NCBI RefSeq assembly: GCF_910592395.1
Contig: NC_088317.1
Location: 14,692,001-14,756,000, forward strand
Origin: Lineus longissimus
Taxonomy: Eukaryota; Nemertea; Pilidiophora; Heteronemertea; Lineidae
Length of the DNA stretch: 64,000 nucleotides
Direction of reading: 5' to 3'
This document shows positions 28,287-39,728 of the stretch, piece after piece (within the stretch, counting starts at the first letter, position 1; each line of letters opens with the position of its first letter). The position numbers and the translations under genes were made by a program. The notes under the pieces were generated by a model, which was not told the origin of the DNA, made no database searches, and was given only the letters and a program-made list of their open reading frames with translations.

Positions 28287-30391
28287 TTACACTGAATTAA
28301 ACACCTCAAGATATCTATAGACTTCCTCGCTCCTTTCTTCATCAATTTTTCTGACATCAGAAGCTGCAGGTAAAATAAAATCTCCATTCCCTGTCATTAA
28401 AATTGCTTCATCTTCATCTTTCTGTTTACTGAGAGAGATGGGACTTTTGAATATAACATTAATTTTCTCATAAAATGTCTTTACACGCGCGATTATTCCT
28501 TCTGATGGTAAACAGAGAATTCGGAATAAGCTAACATCGTTCATCATGCCATTGTGATGAAAGAAAACCAAAAACATATTTCTAAGTTTATAGAGGGCGC
28601 TGTCCATTTTACCAACCCCCGATGAATAAGATGTTTTTTGCGTCAACTTCGTCTGCCACTTGGCTGATTTCCCCTTCCCCTTGTGGTAAATCGTAACGGT
28701 TACACCACCAGTATATCCCTTTTTAACGCCTAATATTCTACCGTCTAAAGTGATGAAAATAAATGGACTCATTAGCTCTGGAAAGGCGGATCCATTTGAA
28801 AGCATTCCTGTACCATTACTCCATGTTAACGTGTACAACGTGAATGATAATGTTAGTTTCGAAAGAACACACCTAATAATTATGCCATTATGAAAACAGC
28901 AAGGATCAATGTGTGCTTTACAACGGTAACATCGATTGCCTTTCGAAATTATAATTTGGCCGAATAGATTTCCGCTTAATGCGAAGAGAAACTTGTAAGC
29001 ATAGACCTTGGGGTGGCCCCTCGGACCAACATGGGCTAGAAGTAACAATTTCATGTCATAAATCTCCTTAAAAAGTGCGACATGTTCACTTAAAGCTGAA
29101 GTATTTTTCACAAGAAGATAGTCCCCTGTTTCCACTAATCTGTTGTAAACAAGTATGGATTTCAGTGTTACTCCCGACTTGTCAAGAAATTTGTGAATAA
29201 ATACAATAGAACTCGTCTCATGGTCGTATAAATACGAAAACTTAGTGCCGAACTCCAATATTGCGGAAGCTGGTGGTTTAAACAATATTTTCATAGAGCG
29301 TCTGTAGCTAATGTTTTTCGGTCTTGAATCCTAAAAAAGGAACAGACTGGCAATGTCACGAACACTCAGGTTACTCGAATATACTTAGTACTTGTTGGGT
29401 GCCACTGAGCCTGTTGACCGTGAAGCTGGACTTAATACGGTAGGACATAAAACAGAACGCAAGATATCTAGTAGACCTGGCTCAAAGCATTCCACCAGCA
29501 GTCATTATAATCGGCCAAGCCCCAAAAGCCGTATAAGTTTCTTTAGTAGCATGTATCTTTGAACTCGATCGACAAGTAGGGGAACCAGCCAGTGACTCGG
29601 CCGGAAGTCGAAGCCACGAGCTCAAAAATGCTGTCGACACGTTCCACTGCACCACTGGGGCTCAATTTTGTTGTAACTTCACTTAGCACGGAGTATTTTG
29701 TCCCGATCCCCCTCCCCCATCGAGTTTATACTGACTTTGAAGGCCTACGCCGTTCGTCAAATATTTCAAATGGAAATTGAATTGCGTGAATACGTACAGT
29801 GTACTTGATATAGTTTTTAACATAGCCGTTGTGTAGACAAATGTACAAATGCTGCAAATACCAAATTTCAGCAAACTCGTATGCATCATAACAGTTACTG
29901 CTCTTTACGACATTGTGTATCGGCGTAGTCTTCTAATGGTTGTTACCTGAATTTGATGCATCTGATATCCCAACGTGGTCTTCACCTCCTCCTTCTCCAT
30001 ACACGTTCCCTTCTTTGAGCTGATTTGACATATCATTTTTCCGTATCTTGGCAGTGAGTTCACAGTCGCACAACTGATCGTCATCAAACAGAGGAAAAAA
30101 CACTCGAAGAACGAATCCTGGTTATTATTTTGAAACAGTGGTTCAACTATTTCTCTGTTAATGATTAACCTTTTAAAATGGAAATCCTTAATTTGTTTCA
30201 TTATTCTATTTTTCATTGAGGTTCTCAAACGTTATTTGAAAAGGTAAACTAAAGTTGAGGTACACAGTATTGTAACTGCTCAATTTCAGACTTTTCACAG
30301 AACTACACACATTGTCCTTATACCACTTTCTCTGCAACTATTGTGAAACATAGGACTTGTCCTAAGTGTTGCCGTCGGGATTTGAAACCAT
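28287..30391 (-). pseudogene. Gene X, unit 2: exon 2 open, exon 1 shifted
   Basis: Exon 2 (29,330-28,287) is open for 347 codons, like unit 1, with amino-acid differences such as LGVKKGYTGGVTV and KLTQKTSYSSG. Exon 1 ends at 29,947 with a good donor. Extra bases near 30,210 and 30,350 break the frame from the first ATG (30,391). An in-frame later start, upstream of MKQIKDF, would still give a protein of about 440 aa. So this copy may be a shorter functional version or a young pseudogene. Confidence 0.55.
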
Positions 30392-30672
30392 TTGGTGACC
30401 ATAGATAAGCGCTGCTGAATTTCATGAAATATGTATTCGTCATATATCTCTGCTAGACAAACATTGCGCCAAATAGGAAACAATTTCAATTTCAGTTTCA
30501 GTTTATTCTGTATTGATACCATGTGGTTATTACAGAGGTGAATAAGCAAGATAAACAATGTACAGTATGAAATGTATGCAAATAAAAACATATAGATATT
30601 ATTACAGAGATTAAAGGAGATACATGTTTTAAACATAATACACCCAAGCGCATATACCAACTTAGAATCACA

Positions 30673-30742
30673 AAGTATCCAAAGCGGTGCGTCATCATAT
30701 GCATGCTCTGTGCCTTTAAGTAATGGACATGAGATCGCTCTC
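30673..30742 (-). repeat. Split direct repeat B2
   Basis: 70 bp starting AAGTATCCAAAGCGGTGCGT on the plus strand, identical to B1 at 30,952-31,021. It meets the unit sequence at ATCACA. Confidence 0.85.
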
Positions 30743-30883
30743 GGCACGAAGCACCCACATGATACGCACGAGAGACTCCAGCTAAGGGAAGGGTGGGTGG
30801 GCTCGACAAACAACTCACTGGAGACACCTTGAGACTTTAACAACACCCACAACGCGCACTGACATTTCTCCTTCCCATCCGAT

Positions 30884-30951
30884 GATTTCCAAAACCAACT
30901 GAGGTTATTAGGCAATCACATGTTCTCGACGTCACACCACTTCGGATAACA
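30884..30951 (-). repeat. Split direct repeat A2
   Basis: This repeats the element's 5' end (38,590-38,656; also 44,824-44,890). It ends CTTCGGATAACA directly before B1, recreating the circle junction. Confidence 0.85.
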
Positions 30952-30964
30952 AAGTATCCAAAGC
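30941..30964. promoter_or_regulatory. Recombinase core site at the A2/B1 junction
   Basis: TTCGGATA, then ACAAAG, then TATCCAAA form inverted 8 bp arms (7 of 8 matching) around a 6 bp spacer. This is the expected shape of a tyrosine recombinase crossover site. ACA is the part shared with the chromosomal target. Confidence 0.65.
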
Positions 30965-31021
30965 GGTGCGTCATCATATGCATGCTCTGTGCCTTTAAGT
31001 AATGGACATGAGATCGCTCTC
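30952..31021 (-). repeat. Split direct repeat B1
   Basis: Identical to B2. It lies between the recombinase gene's 3' side and A2. Confidence 0.85.
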
Positions 31022-31313
31022 TCTCCGAACGCTACGAGTTAACCAATCCGGACGCTACTGTCATGATAGGGATTCCCTCATATTTGGGGTGATTATCTGA
31101 TATGAGTTGTATTGCCTCTCCAAATACTCCACACCTTAAACCCCATCACTCAATAAAACTCATACCAAATAAACACCCCAAACCCACGAACCCTCTAAAA
31201 CACTAACAATGTCAATCTCTAAGTGATAACTATTTATTCAGTACACAATGCTAACACTACATCCCAAATATGTACACTTTTTCCAACCATATTCCTCCAC
31301 ATCGGACACTACT

Positions 31314-32534
31314 CTACACCTTCCGATGAGGAAACGGACTCGGCAGATCGCATTCCTCGATATATTCTCCCTCTACCTGCCTCCAGTCCTCAAAAGTAGC
31401 TGACGACTTAATCGCGGCCATTTTAGCTGCCTGGTCGAGCTTCCCTGCCCTAGCGTAGTGTGAAGCCGACGATTCGGAAGACCAACCAATATGATCCATC
31501 ATGGCCTCGATATCTGGCTGTGAAGGCACCCCTTTGGATGACAAAAAACGGATCGATATCGCACAGCCGCCCCTCAAACTATGAGGGGTTTCCCCCTCAT
31601 CAGCCTCTATTTTCCCCAAATAGTACTTTAACCTCTGATATGTGACCTCATATGCCAGGGGGCTATCAGCAACTCTCTGGCGCGCGAGAGGCCTAAACAG
31701 AAAACCCGTACTTAAATCCACGCCGAATGAACTGGCCACCTGAAAATACGTCTTCAAACTCAATACAGGACACACCATAGCTACCCTCGAACGAAACACC
31801 GAAAAGATGTTGGGATTATCGACACGATGGGTCTTCCCCCAGGTATGCTTAATGATAAACCCCGCACCCGCAGGCAATTCCCGAATTTCCTGCGACAACA
31901 TAACCCCCACATCATGGGCCCTGTCTCCCCCAAAAAACATTAATTTTAACATAGCCTGGTCCCTAGCCAGAACAAACTTCGTGTGTAGAGGGATATCCTG
32001 TCGATCTAATTCCTTGTCTATGTACATTGCCAGCAAAAGTAGTTTCGATATTAACAAAGGCCTCGCCTGAGACACCATGACATGGGCTTTGCTCTGCTCT
32101 ACACGTATTTGTCTCAAATAAATTGCAACCTGATCCGAACGAACCGGATTCCCCTGTCCGACGGAGCACCACCCATTAGGCTTTCCCAAACGATCAAAAA
32201 TGTCCCTAAGTTGTGAGATCTTGGATGCCACCGTGCCGTACGCTAACCTCCTCGGGCAGGTACATGCGGGTAATCTCTGACCAATAGCCGTGCACTGTAT
32301 AACATGCACCGCTGTTTTCCCCTCTCTATCGGCCCATGCCAGATATAAGCAGATATCATCCGGAGTACATGTATCAAGAGCCTTCCCGAGATTGCCCAAG
32401 AATAGTTCCAAATTCTTCTGAAGTTTCGACTTGCGTATTTGATAACACGACGATTTGAACCCGTCCATCAGGGAATCGACCCGTCTGCGCAATTCAGCAA
32501 CATCCAACCCCGACTGCCGACCATGGGCGCCTCT
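31314..32534 (-). CDS. Tyrosine recombinase of Ngaro-like copy 1
   Basis: This catalyses integration of the circular cDNA. The frame runs from a splice-acceptor-like TTCTCCTTCAG (ends 32,535) to the stop at 31,314. Catalytic residues are visible: R in FGGDRAHDVG, HSLRGG (H and R), HIGW (second H position) and the nucleophile candidate Y in SSASHYARAG. The N-terminal part with DLYLAWADREGKTAVH-like helices fits the core-binding domain. No Met codon starts the frame, so an upstream exon must supply it. Joining is in phase 0, as at the other introns. The catalytic domain appears intact. Confidence 0.8.
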   Translation of the reverse strand, partial: RGAHGRQSGLDVAELRRRVDSLMDGFKSSCYQIRKSKLQKNLELFLGNLGKALDTCTPDDICLYLAWADREGKTAVHVIQCTAIGQRLPACTCPRRLAYGTVASKISQLRDIFDRLGKPNGWCSVGQGNPVRSDQVAIYLRQIRVEQSKAHVMVSQARPLLISKLLLLAMYIDKELDRQDIPLHTKFVLARDQAMLKLMFFGGDRAHDVGVMLSQEIRELPAGAGFIIKHTWGKTHRVDNPNIFSVFRSRVAMVCPVLSLKTYFQVASSFGVDLSTGFLFRPLARQRVADSPLAYEVTYQRLKYYLGKIEADEGETPHSLRGGCAISIRFLSSKGVPSQPDIEAMMDHIGWSSESSASHYARAGKLDQAAKMAAIKSSATFEDWRQVEGEYIEECDLPSPFPHRKV

Positions 32535-32628
32535 CTGAAGGAGAACAAGAAGAAACGCTATTACACAATAACTACGATCAACTGCCGCCGCCTACTCCTA
32601 AGCCCACGCACTATCAGCTCTTAACCCC

Positions 32629-34988
32629 TTATTCTAGAACGAGTCTAGCTGCCAACAAGGGGTACAACAACGGCGAAGAGATATAACCCCACTTTGACGG
32701 GACCTCTAGCACATTGCGATCATCTCTCCGACCAAGGACAATAACCGACTTTGCCACCGACATCAACACCGGCCACCAGAACGGAAGAGGGGATAGCTGC
32801 GGAACTACCAAGGTTACCCGGAGTGGCCTTGGGTTTTCATACAACACGAAAAACAAGACCGAACCTATCATGCAAAAAGGCGGGAAACAATGGTAATTTT
32901 CCGTGCCGGAAAGTATCTTCGTGAAGACGTTAACCCCCACCGAACTCGGAAGTGGATAAGGCGTGAAATGCGGCAACGCATTACCATCCCTATCTAGCAT
33001 TGCATTGGAATCTAATGCCATCAAATCAAAGGTATGAGGGCCAAACAACTTATCCAACCTCGACCAAGCCTCCACTGATAACCTCGCGTCTCTCGGAGAC
33101 AACTTACGAGAAGCAGCATCCGCCGCGTTCTCCTTCGAAGGCACGTAAGTTAGCTTCATATCGCAATTTAGCCCAGAAATGACCTGAAATATGGACTTGA
33201 GTAGCTTGACCAACGAATGGTCCCTAACTCCCTGCTTAGCCCATGCCGTTACCAACGCCTGATTGTCCACATATACATCTACCCGTTTGTCCCGTAAGCA
33301 CTCGGGAATCGCCTGCAGAGTCTTCAACAAAGCATCAGTCTCCTTCAAATGGATGGGTCTGTCGTCATCCCGTGGCCAGAAATCATGCACCTCCCGACCA
33401 TCGGGTAGGGAGGCCCCCCAAGCGAATCCACTGGCATCCGTGGACAAGTTCAAATCCGTACATGGCGCTCACCCCGCCAATTGGCCCAATCCGAAAAATC
33501 ATCCAGGAAGCGCCAGAACGCTATTTCCTCTCTCAAGTCCCCTTCAACCCGAATATCTGCCTTGGCTTTCCCTGACCGACCGATTTCAATGGCCATTGCC
33601 CGGATGTAAAGACTTGCAGCAGGAACACAAGTTTTGAACGAAACGCACTTGCCCATGAATTTTTGCAAAGTCCTTACGGGAACCACGGACTCTGCCAAAA
33701 TCTGTTCCCTCAACTCTCTAAATTTCAGTTTCTTATCCGCAGGGATCTGAAATTGCCTTGAAACCGAGTGAACTATCAACCCAAGGTTCAGTAGTGAGCA
33801 GGACTGGAACCATAAACTCTTCAGAAATTCAATGGTGTAGCCTAACAGAGACAGGGTCGCCGCGTTGCAAAATATCGAGATCCCCGTTTGTTGTACCTTC
33901 GAACCTGTTACAAACTTTGCTGGGCCAAGAAACCTGTCATCCAGATACTGGGTAGTGATCACTCCTTTCAATCTTAAAAACGCCGTTGCCTGCATTCCTA
34001 TTGATTGATAAACGAAGGGGGACAAAGACCATCCGAACGGCAAACAATTGTAAACCATGTACCAACCACCAAATTGTATTCCAAAAAAGGTTCTGGACCT
34101 CTCAGACAAAAATACGTTGAGATAAGCCGATTTCTCGTCAGTGGATGCCATGAAATCCCCCTTCTCTATCAGACCCGGGATGAGAGCGGAACCTTCCAGT
34201 GAAAACGGCATGTGTTTCATGAAAAGATTTAAGAACCTTTCATCATGGCACAACCTATTCTTCCTAGTTCCCGTTATCATCAATAGGGGCATAACCAAAT
34301 ATGGTGGAGGAATCTCGCCTACTCTACCCAGAAGCTTGAGGGAACCATTCCTTAAACCCTCCTCCAAGTGACTGGCTATTTCTTCCTTGTGGGGCTCACA
34401 GTTGGCATAATTATTAAAGATCCGCGACGGTGGAACTCGTGCGTCGTACAAGACGCCATTGAAATAGCCACTGAATGGTTGAAAAAAGTCAAAAATGTCG
34501 ACCATTTCTTTTATCCAACCTCCCACCATCCGAGATGACCCATCATTTACCAATTTCAATAGAGCTTGCCAATTGGCTACCTCCTGATGTAGCTGACCGG
34601 CGACAAAATGCCGATGGTCCCTTAGGGGTAAGTTGTCCAGTAGTTCCTCCCAATTGTTACCGAGGTCTCCCCACTCTTTTGCCAAGAAACCTGGATCCGA
34701 GCGAGCCGAGGGGAAGGGCCTGCCCTTGTAGTCCACGTATCTCGGTGATCTCAGCCCTGCAGTTGCCGCGACCGGGTTGAATGAAGAATCCAACACCCAT
34801 GCTGGTACACTCTGACTGTTTGCCTGAAACCACAGCAAGGAACACATATAACTAGTGTGTTTGACCCAAGTCCCAGGCAACTGCGGAACAGCTACACTTC
34901 TGCAAGGCCAGACCCTCCCCCTCCCGTTCCAACTGGGCATCAGTGTCCCAGGAAACAAGAGAGAAAGCATCTTGCCCTCCCAACCAGG
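32629..34988 (-). pseudogene. pol: RT-RNase H of Ngaro-like copy 1 (one frame break)
   Basis: The frame begins after a TTTTTTTGCAG acceptor (34,989) and contains the RT: LVMPLLMITGTRKNRLCHDE, GDFMASTDEKSAYLNV, CLPFGWSLSPFVYQ and the catalytic YLDD (in TTQYLDDRFLG). RNase H follows in another frame from 33,453: LSTDASGFAWGASLPDGR, KETDALLKTL, YVDNQALVTAW and VPSKENAADAASR. The break is a two-base insertion near 33,459 compared with copy 2, where RT C-terminus and RNase H are in one frame. So copy 1 cannot make the full enzyme. Confidence 0.8.
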
Positions 34989-35184
34989 CTGCAAAAAAAT
35001 ACGCAACTACGAGAAAGAATAGAAATTCAAAACCTTTATTTACCTCTCACAGAGCCCGAGATATATAGAAACATACTTGTAAATTAACACCAGTATATGC
35101 CTCATCTCCTCAATTTAACATTCAACCTATTCTTGTAAGTGCTTACTGACCTATATATCTCCCAACTACAACTACAAGATAGTA

Positions 35185-37007
35185 TTACTCGGACTTTGTA
35201 CCATTACTCGTGGTAGCGGACCCGAACTGATGCGGGCATGAGCGAAGTAGGTGCTCACTTGACCCGCAGCCGTAGCAATTCCTCCCGTATGGGCTGGGCC
35301 CACTTCTCCCAAAAGCACTGCGGAAGTTTCGCCTCCCTCTGAAGCTCCTTCTGTTGAAGCTATTATAACCAAACCCAAATTTTGGTGGCGCGGGATACCC
35401 CGAGAAACCCGACTCGTTCTTTTTCTCCTTCTCCTTCTCCTTTTCCCTTTCTTCCTTCTTCTTAGCTTTACGCCAAGAGTCAACCGCCACCTGTGCTTTC
35501 CGTGCCTGTTCAGTTCCGACCAGACGTGTCACCAGTGATTGTAGCTGACCCCCGGAGTCATTCTCCCGACACATCTTAAGCGCCACCTTGAATGACTCCA
35601 CATCCTCGTGATCCACCCTAAGAGCGGTGTCGTACAGCGTCTCCATCGCCGCAAGAAGCACACCATTATCCGTACTCTTGCGTAGCGCTAAGGTTCTCAC
35701 CTGCTTAAGAGCTGTGTCGACTGAGCCCGTGTCCTGCGCCTCCTTCATCTGCTTGAGGGATTTTTCCAGTTCCTCCAACCTTGCCGATGGTACCGACGAC
35801 GTCAACGACGGCCCCGCAGCCGGTTCCCTTACGACCAACTTGGCGTCACGCGCCACACCCTGAAACAATATAAAACGTTACTGTTTTACGCATGCTAACC
35901 TCGAAGGTACATACCATGGGCGAAGGAATAACACCCCAAAACGTTGAACACATACGCCAGCACAGACCCGGACCTCAAGAAACCGCCAACTTAATCCAAC
36001 TTCCTAGTAACGGCCCGAGTAACTACACCCACCTTACGCCCAACCCTTATTGCGAGATATAGCATTGATCCGAATTCAATCTTCCCCCAAACCAAAATCT
36101 TGATTGATACCTGACCTCAAACGACTGGGAAACTATCCTCTGCTCAAAACGGACACTCACCCTCTTTACTCCTTTCGCCGCACGCTTCCCGCCAATCGTG
36201 CTCGCCTTTGCACCCCCTGTAGCCTGCTCATGCACTAACACTAGCTCCGACACCGCCACCGCTGGAAGGTTATTCGCCTGCAGCTCCGCACAATGCAACA
36301 TGTAACGGCGGTTCTCCACTGTATCCTCTGCGTCGACGATCTCCTACAGAGACTATAACAAAACAAAATAAAAAATTGTCAGCAAACAAGACCACACCAA
36401 ATTCCCGGTAACACCGCTTTCCAAGCGTAACACAAGTATTAATTTCAATGCCTTCGCATACCCATCGACATCAACAACACCTGATCTAAGATGAATCCCG
36501 ACACAAAGAGCAGTCTTTCCACCTGCGTAATTACCCTAAGGTACATGTAGACTTGAACCATAATTCCGCAAAGCTAACGACACCCTACCTTACTTTTCGG
36601 CAAACAATCCTCATCGCTGACCGATGAAAAGTTCCCGAAATATTCCCCCTGCTGGAAAGGTCGAATGTACGCTGAGTGTACAACGATACCCCACAAAAAC
36701 GAATCCACATACCCCGGACGGGGAAGGCGACCTAAGTTACACCCTGAACCTAATCAATGACCCGCCTCCCCAATCAGAGCAAAACGGTTACTCACCGACG
36801 CCTCGTGACCCATGAGCGCCACTGCCTCCCTGTCAATCTCATCCTTCGAGTATGCATGCAGGAGATGCTTTTCCGACACACTCGCCAGCATTTCCGGGGC
36901 CCGATCAAAATCATCTGGATTTAGACATTTGAATCTCTTAATCACCGGCAGCGTGTCCGCCCCCAGCAGGGAGTGACTCTTCTGTAACAATACTTAGGAG
37001 ACGACAT
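35185..37007 (-). pseudogene. gag: Spliced gag of Ngaro-like copy 1
   Basis: Three exons are predicted: 37,007-36,796 (starts MSSPKY), 36,343-36,161 and 35,859-35,185, all joined in phase 0 with GTGAG donors and TAG/CAG acceptors. Exon 3 has a coiled, charged region (E/K-rich), an arginine- and glycine-rich stretch (RRSFRGRRNFRSAFGRSG) and one zinc knuckle (CYGCGSSEHLLRSCP). Compared with copy 2, exon 1 lacks one base just after the start, which shifts the frame. Retroelement gags with several introns are uncommon. Confidence 0.7.
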
Positions 37008-37994
37008 GATCCCTTCGCAATCAACGATCAAGTGTGCCGAACCTGACGTCTTCGTCCAAAAAAGCGAACCTAAAGCTCCAAGGCCAGTGGTGCACGCCCT
37101 AACTTCTCGCCTGAGCTACATGAAACCTACTGTAAAACCTCAGGAAACGTACAATTCCAACTTCCATAAACAACAACCTGAAACCTGTTCGCCTAAAACC
37201 CCTAAACTACTACTCCGACGAGACAATGAAAACGGCTCTGTCGAAATCATAACCGAATCCAGCCGAACAATAGAATAGCCACGGCCTGGCTACCTTCCTT
37301 CTAAGAAACACACCGCCCGGGCCCGATCAACCACACAGTCATACCATACATTATACACCTCATTTATGATCACCGATCTTCTCTCGCTCTTAAGTAATCT
37401 AAGTATTATTTGACTACTTTAATTACTTAGTGCTCTCTTTCCCCTTACATTCTGTCTGCACTGCACTTATGCTTATTGTACTTTCATCTTATGAAAAAGT
37501 AAATTTTTCACGGATTCAACAAACGATTTGTAATTAGTAATCTGTAATTTGTACCATCGACACGTGTACATGCCCGAGTTGGCCTCGGTATATCAATAAC
37601 CTATATAGTCTTGAGCATACATGCGAATGCACTACACATTATGCACTAAGATCGATACGGTGAACTCACTTACATAATTATACCACTAAACCACCCACTC
37701 GGATCAGCGCCATCCACTTCCTTCTTCGAACACTTAACCACAAATCCAATAGCAGACACCAAACTTATTTCCCAACTGACGCTCTTAACCCAACTGCTCC
37801 AGGGCTGACAACTCCTCACATTGGTTCCTCAATACTTACCCTACATTACCCTGCACCAGCTCCAACAGCTCCTGCGCCACCATTCTACTACCCAACTCTC
37901 ATCCGGGCAACCTAGCATGGCCTGCCCTCGGGCCTAACCCGACCCAACAGGATAACTCGCTATTTACTACTTCATCAGAGTCGGTCCTCTAGCT
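37008..37994. other. 5' untranslated/promoter region of copy 1
   Basis: About 1 kb between gag and the minisatellite. A plus-strand frame (37,006-37,278) also exists in copy 2 but has no recognised features. No TATA box could be fixed with confidence. Confidence 0.4.
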
Positions 37995-37999
37995 TATCA

Positions 38000-38463
38000 C
38001 CTCGGCCATCTTGACGAATCAAGCCTTCCGGCAGTCTGGCCCACCTTGCCCAAGCAAGGTCACCTCCGGCTTACTACCTCGGCCATCTTGACGAATCAAG
38101 CCTTCCGGCAGCCTGGCCCACCTTGCCCAAGCAAGGTCACCTCCGGCTTATTACCTCGGCCATCTTGACGAATCAAGCCTTCCGGCAGCCTGGCCCACCT
38201 TGCCCAAACAAGGTCACGTCCGGCTTATTTCCTCGGCCATCTTGACGAATCAAGCGTTCCGGCAGCCTTGAGCCTACCCTGCCCAAGCAGAGTTACTCCC
38301 CGGCTTATCACCTCGGCCATCCTGACGAATCAAGCATTCCGGCAGCCTTGAGCCTACCCTTCCCAAGAAGAGTTACTCCCCGGCATATCCCTCGGCCATC
38401 CTGACGAATCAAGCATTCCGGCAGCCTTGAGCCTACCCTTCCCAAGAAGGGTTACTCCCCGGC
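38000..38463. repeat. 77-80 bp minisatellite, six units (copy 1)
   Basis: Units start CCTCGGCCATCTTGACGAAT at about 38,000, 38,077, 38,154, 38,231, 38,311 and 38,390. Several units contain the inversion ACCTTGCCCAAGCAAGGT. The last three are of a second subtype with AGCCTACC and AGTTACTCC. It lies near the element's 5' end, upstream of gag. Confidence 0.85.
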
Positions 38464-38589
38464 TATGCACTAACTCACCGAGTCAAGTGCAAACTAATAC
38501 TATAGTGCACAATCCACTATAGTAGCGCTGATTCCAAAACCAATTATGTCGAACACAAGAGCTGCCCAACAGCACGTCCGTCACGGTCG

Positions 38590-38656
38590 GATTTCAAAAC
38601 CAACTGAGGTTATTAGGCAATCACGTGTTCTTGACGTCACACCACTTCGGATAACA
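38590..38656 (-). repeat. Split direct repeat A1 of copy 1
   Basis: 5' end of copy 1, ending CTTCGGATAACA at the joint with copy 2. Confidence 0.85.
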
Positions 38657-39640
38657 AAAAAACGGATCGATATCGCACAGCCGCCCCTCAAACTATGAGG
38701 GGTTTCCCCCTCATCAGCCTCTATTTTCCCCAAATAGTACTTTAACCTCTGATAGGTGACCTCATATGCCAGGGGGCTATCAGCAACTCTCTGGCGCGCG
38801 AGAGGCCTAAACAGAAAACCCGTACTTAAATCCACGCCGAATGAACTGGCCACCTGAAAATACGTCTTCAAACTCAATACAGGACACACCATAGCTACCC
38901 TCGAACGAAACACCGAAAAGATGTTGGGATTATCGACACGATGGGTCTTCCCCCAGGTATGCTTAATGATAAACCCCGCACCCGCAGGCAATTCCCGAAT
39001 TTCCTGCGACAACATAACCCCCACATCATGGGTCCTGTCGCCCCCAAAAAACATTAATTTTAACATAGCCTGGTTCCGAGCCAGAACAAACTTCGTGTGT
39101 AGAGGGATATCCTGTCGGTCTAATTCCTTGTCTACGTACATTGCCAGCAAAAGTAGTTTCGATATGAACAAAGGCCTCGCCTGAGACACCATGACATGGG
39201 CTTTGCTCTGCTCTACACGAATTTGTCTCAAATAAATTGCAACCTGATCCGAACGAACCGGATTCCCCTGTCCGGCGGAGCACCACCCATTAGGCTTTCC
39301 CAAACGATCAAAAATGTCCCTAAGTTGTGAGATCTTGGATGCTAACCTCCTCAGGCAGGTACATGCGGGTAATCTCTGACCAATAGCCGGGCACTGTAAA
39401 ACATGCACCGCTGTTTTCCCGTCTCTATCGGCCCATGCCAGATATAAGCAGATATCATCCGGAGTACATGTATCAAGAGCCTTCCCGAGATTACCCAAGA
39501 ATAGTTCCAAATTCTTCTAAAGTTTCGACTTGCGTATTTGATAACACGACGATTTGAACCCGTCCATCAGGGAATCGACCCGTCTGCGCAATTCAGCAAC
39601 ATCCAACCCCGACTGCCGACCATGGGCGCCTCTCTGAAGG
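38657..39640 (-). pseudogene. Tyrosine recombinase, copy 2 (truncated)
   Basis: The frame matches copy 1 until AISIRF, then runs into A1 of copy 1. The last catalytic part (HIGW and Y) is missing. A stop also interrupts it near 39,518 (TCTTCTAAAG), and four codons are missing near 39,342. Confidence 0.8.
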
Positions 39641-39728
39641 AGAACAAGAAGAAACGCTATTACACAATAAACTACGATCAACTGCCGCCGCCTACTCCTA
39701 AGCCCACGCACAATCAGCTCTTAACCCC

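Larger units (their letters stand above)
30673..38656 (-). mobile_element. Ngaro-like YR retroelement, full length (copy 1)
   Basis: The 7,984 bp element reads right to left: repeat A1 (38,656-38,590), gag, RT-RNase H, tyrosine recombinase, then B1 (31,021-30,952), A2 (30,951-30,884) and B2 (30,742-30,673). B1 and B2 are identical over 70 bp. A1 and A2 match over about 67 bp with a few changes. This A1-genes-B1-A2-B2 order is the split direct repeat structure of Ngaro/PAT-type DIRS-order elements. The gene order gag, RT, RH, YR without a methyltransferase fits Ngaro. No target duplication is present. Confidence 0.88.

Noticed and set aside
31460-35863. Plus-strand frames within the Ngaro-like copies
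   Set aside because: Shadows of the minus-strand pol and gag genes; they repeat in copy 2 only because the DNA is duplicated.
38000-38463. CRISPR-like repeated array
   Set aside because: Units are contiguous 77-80 bp tandem copies without unique spacers, in a eukaryotic retroelement.
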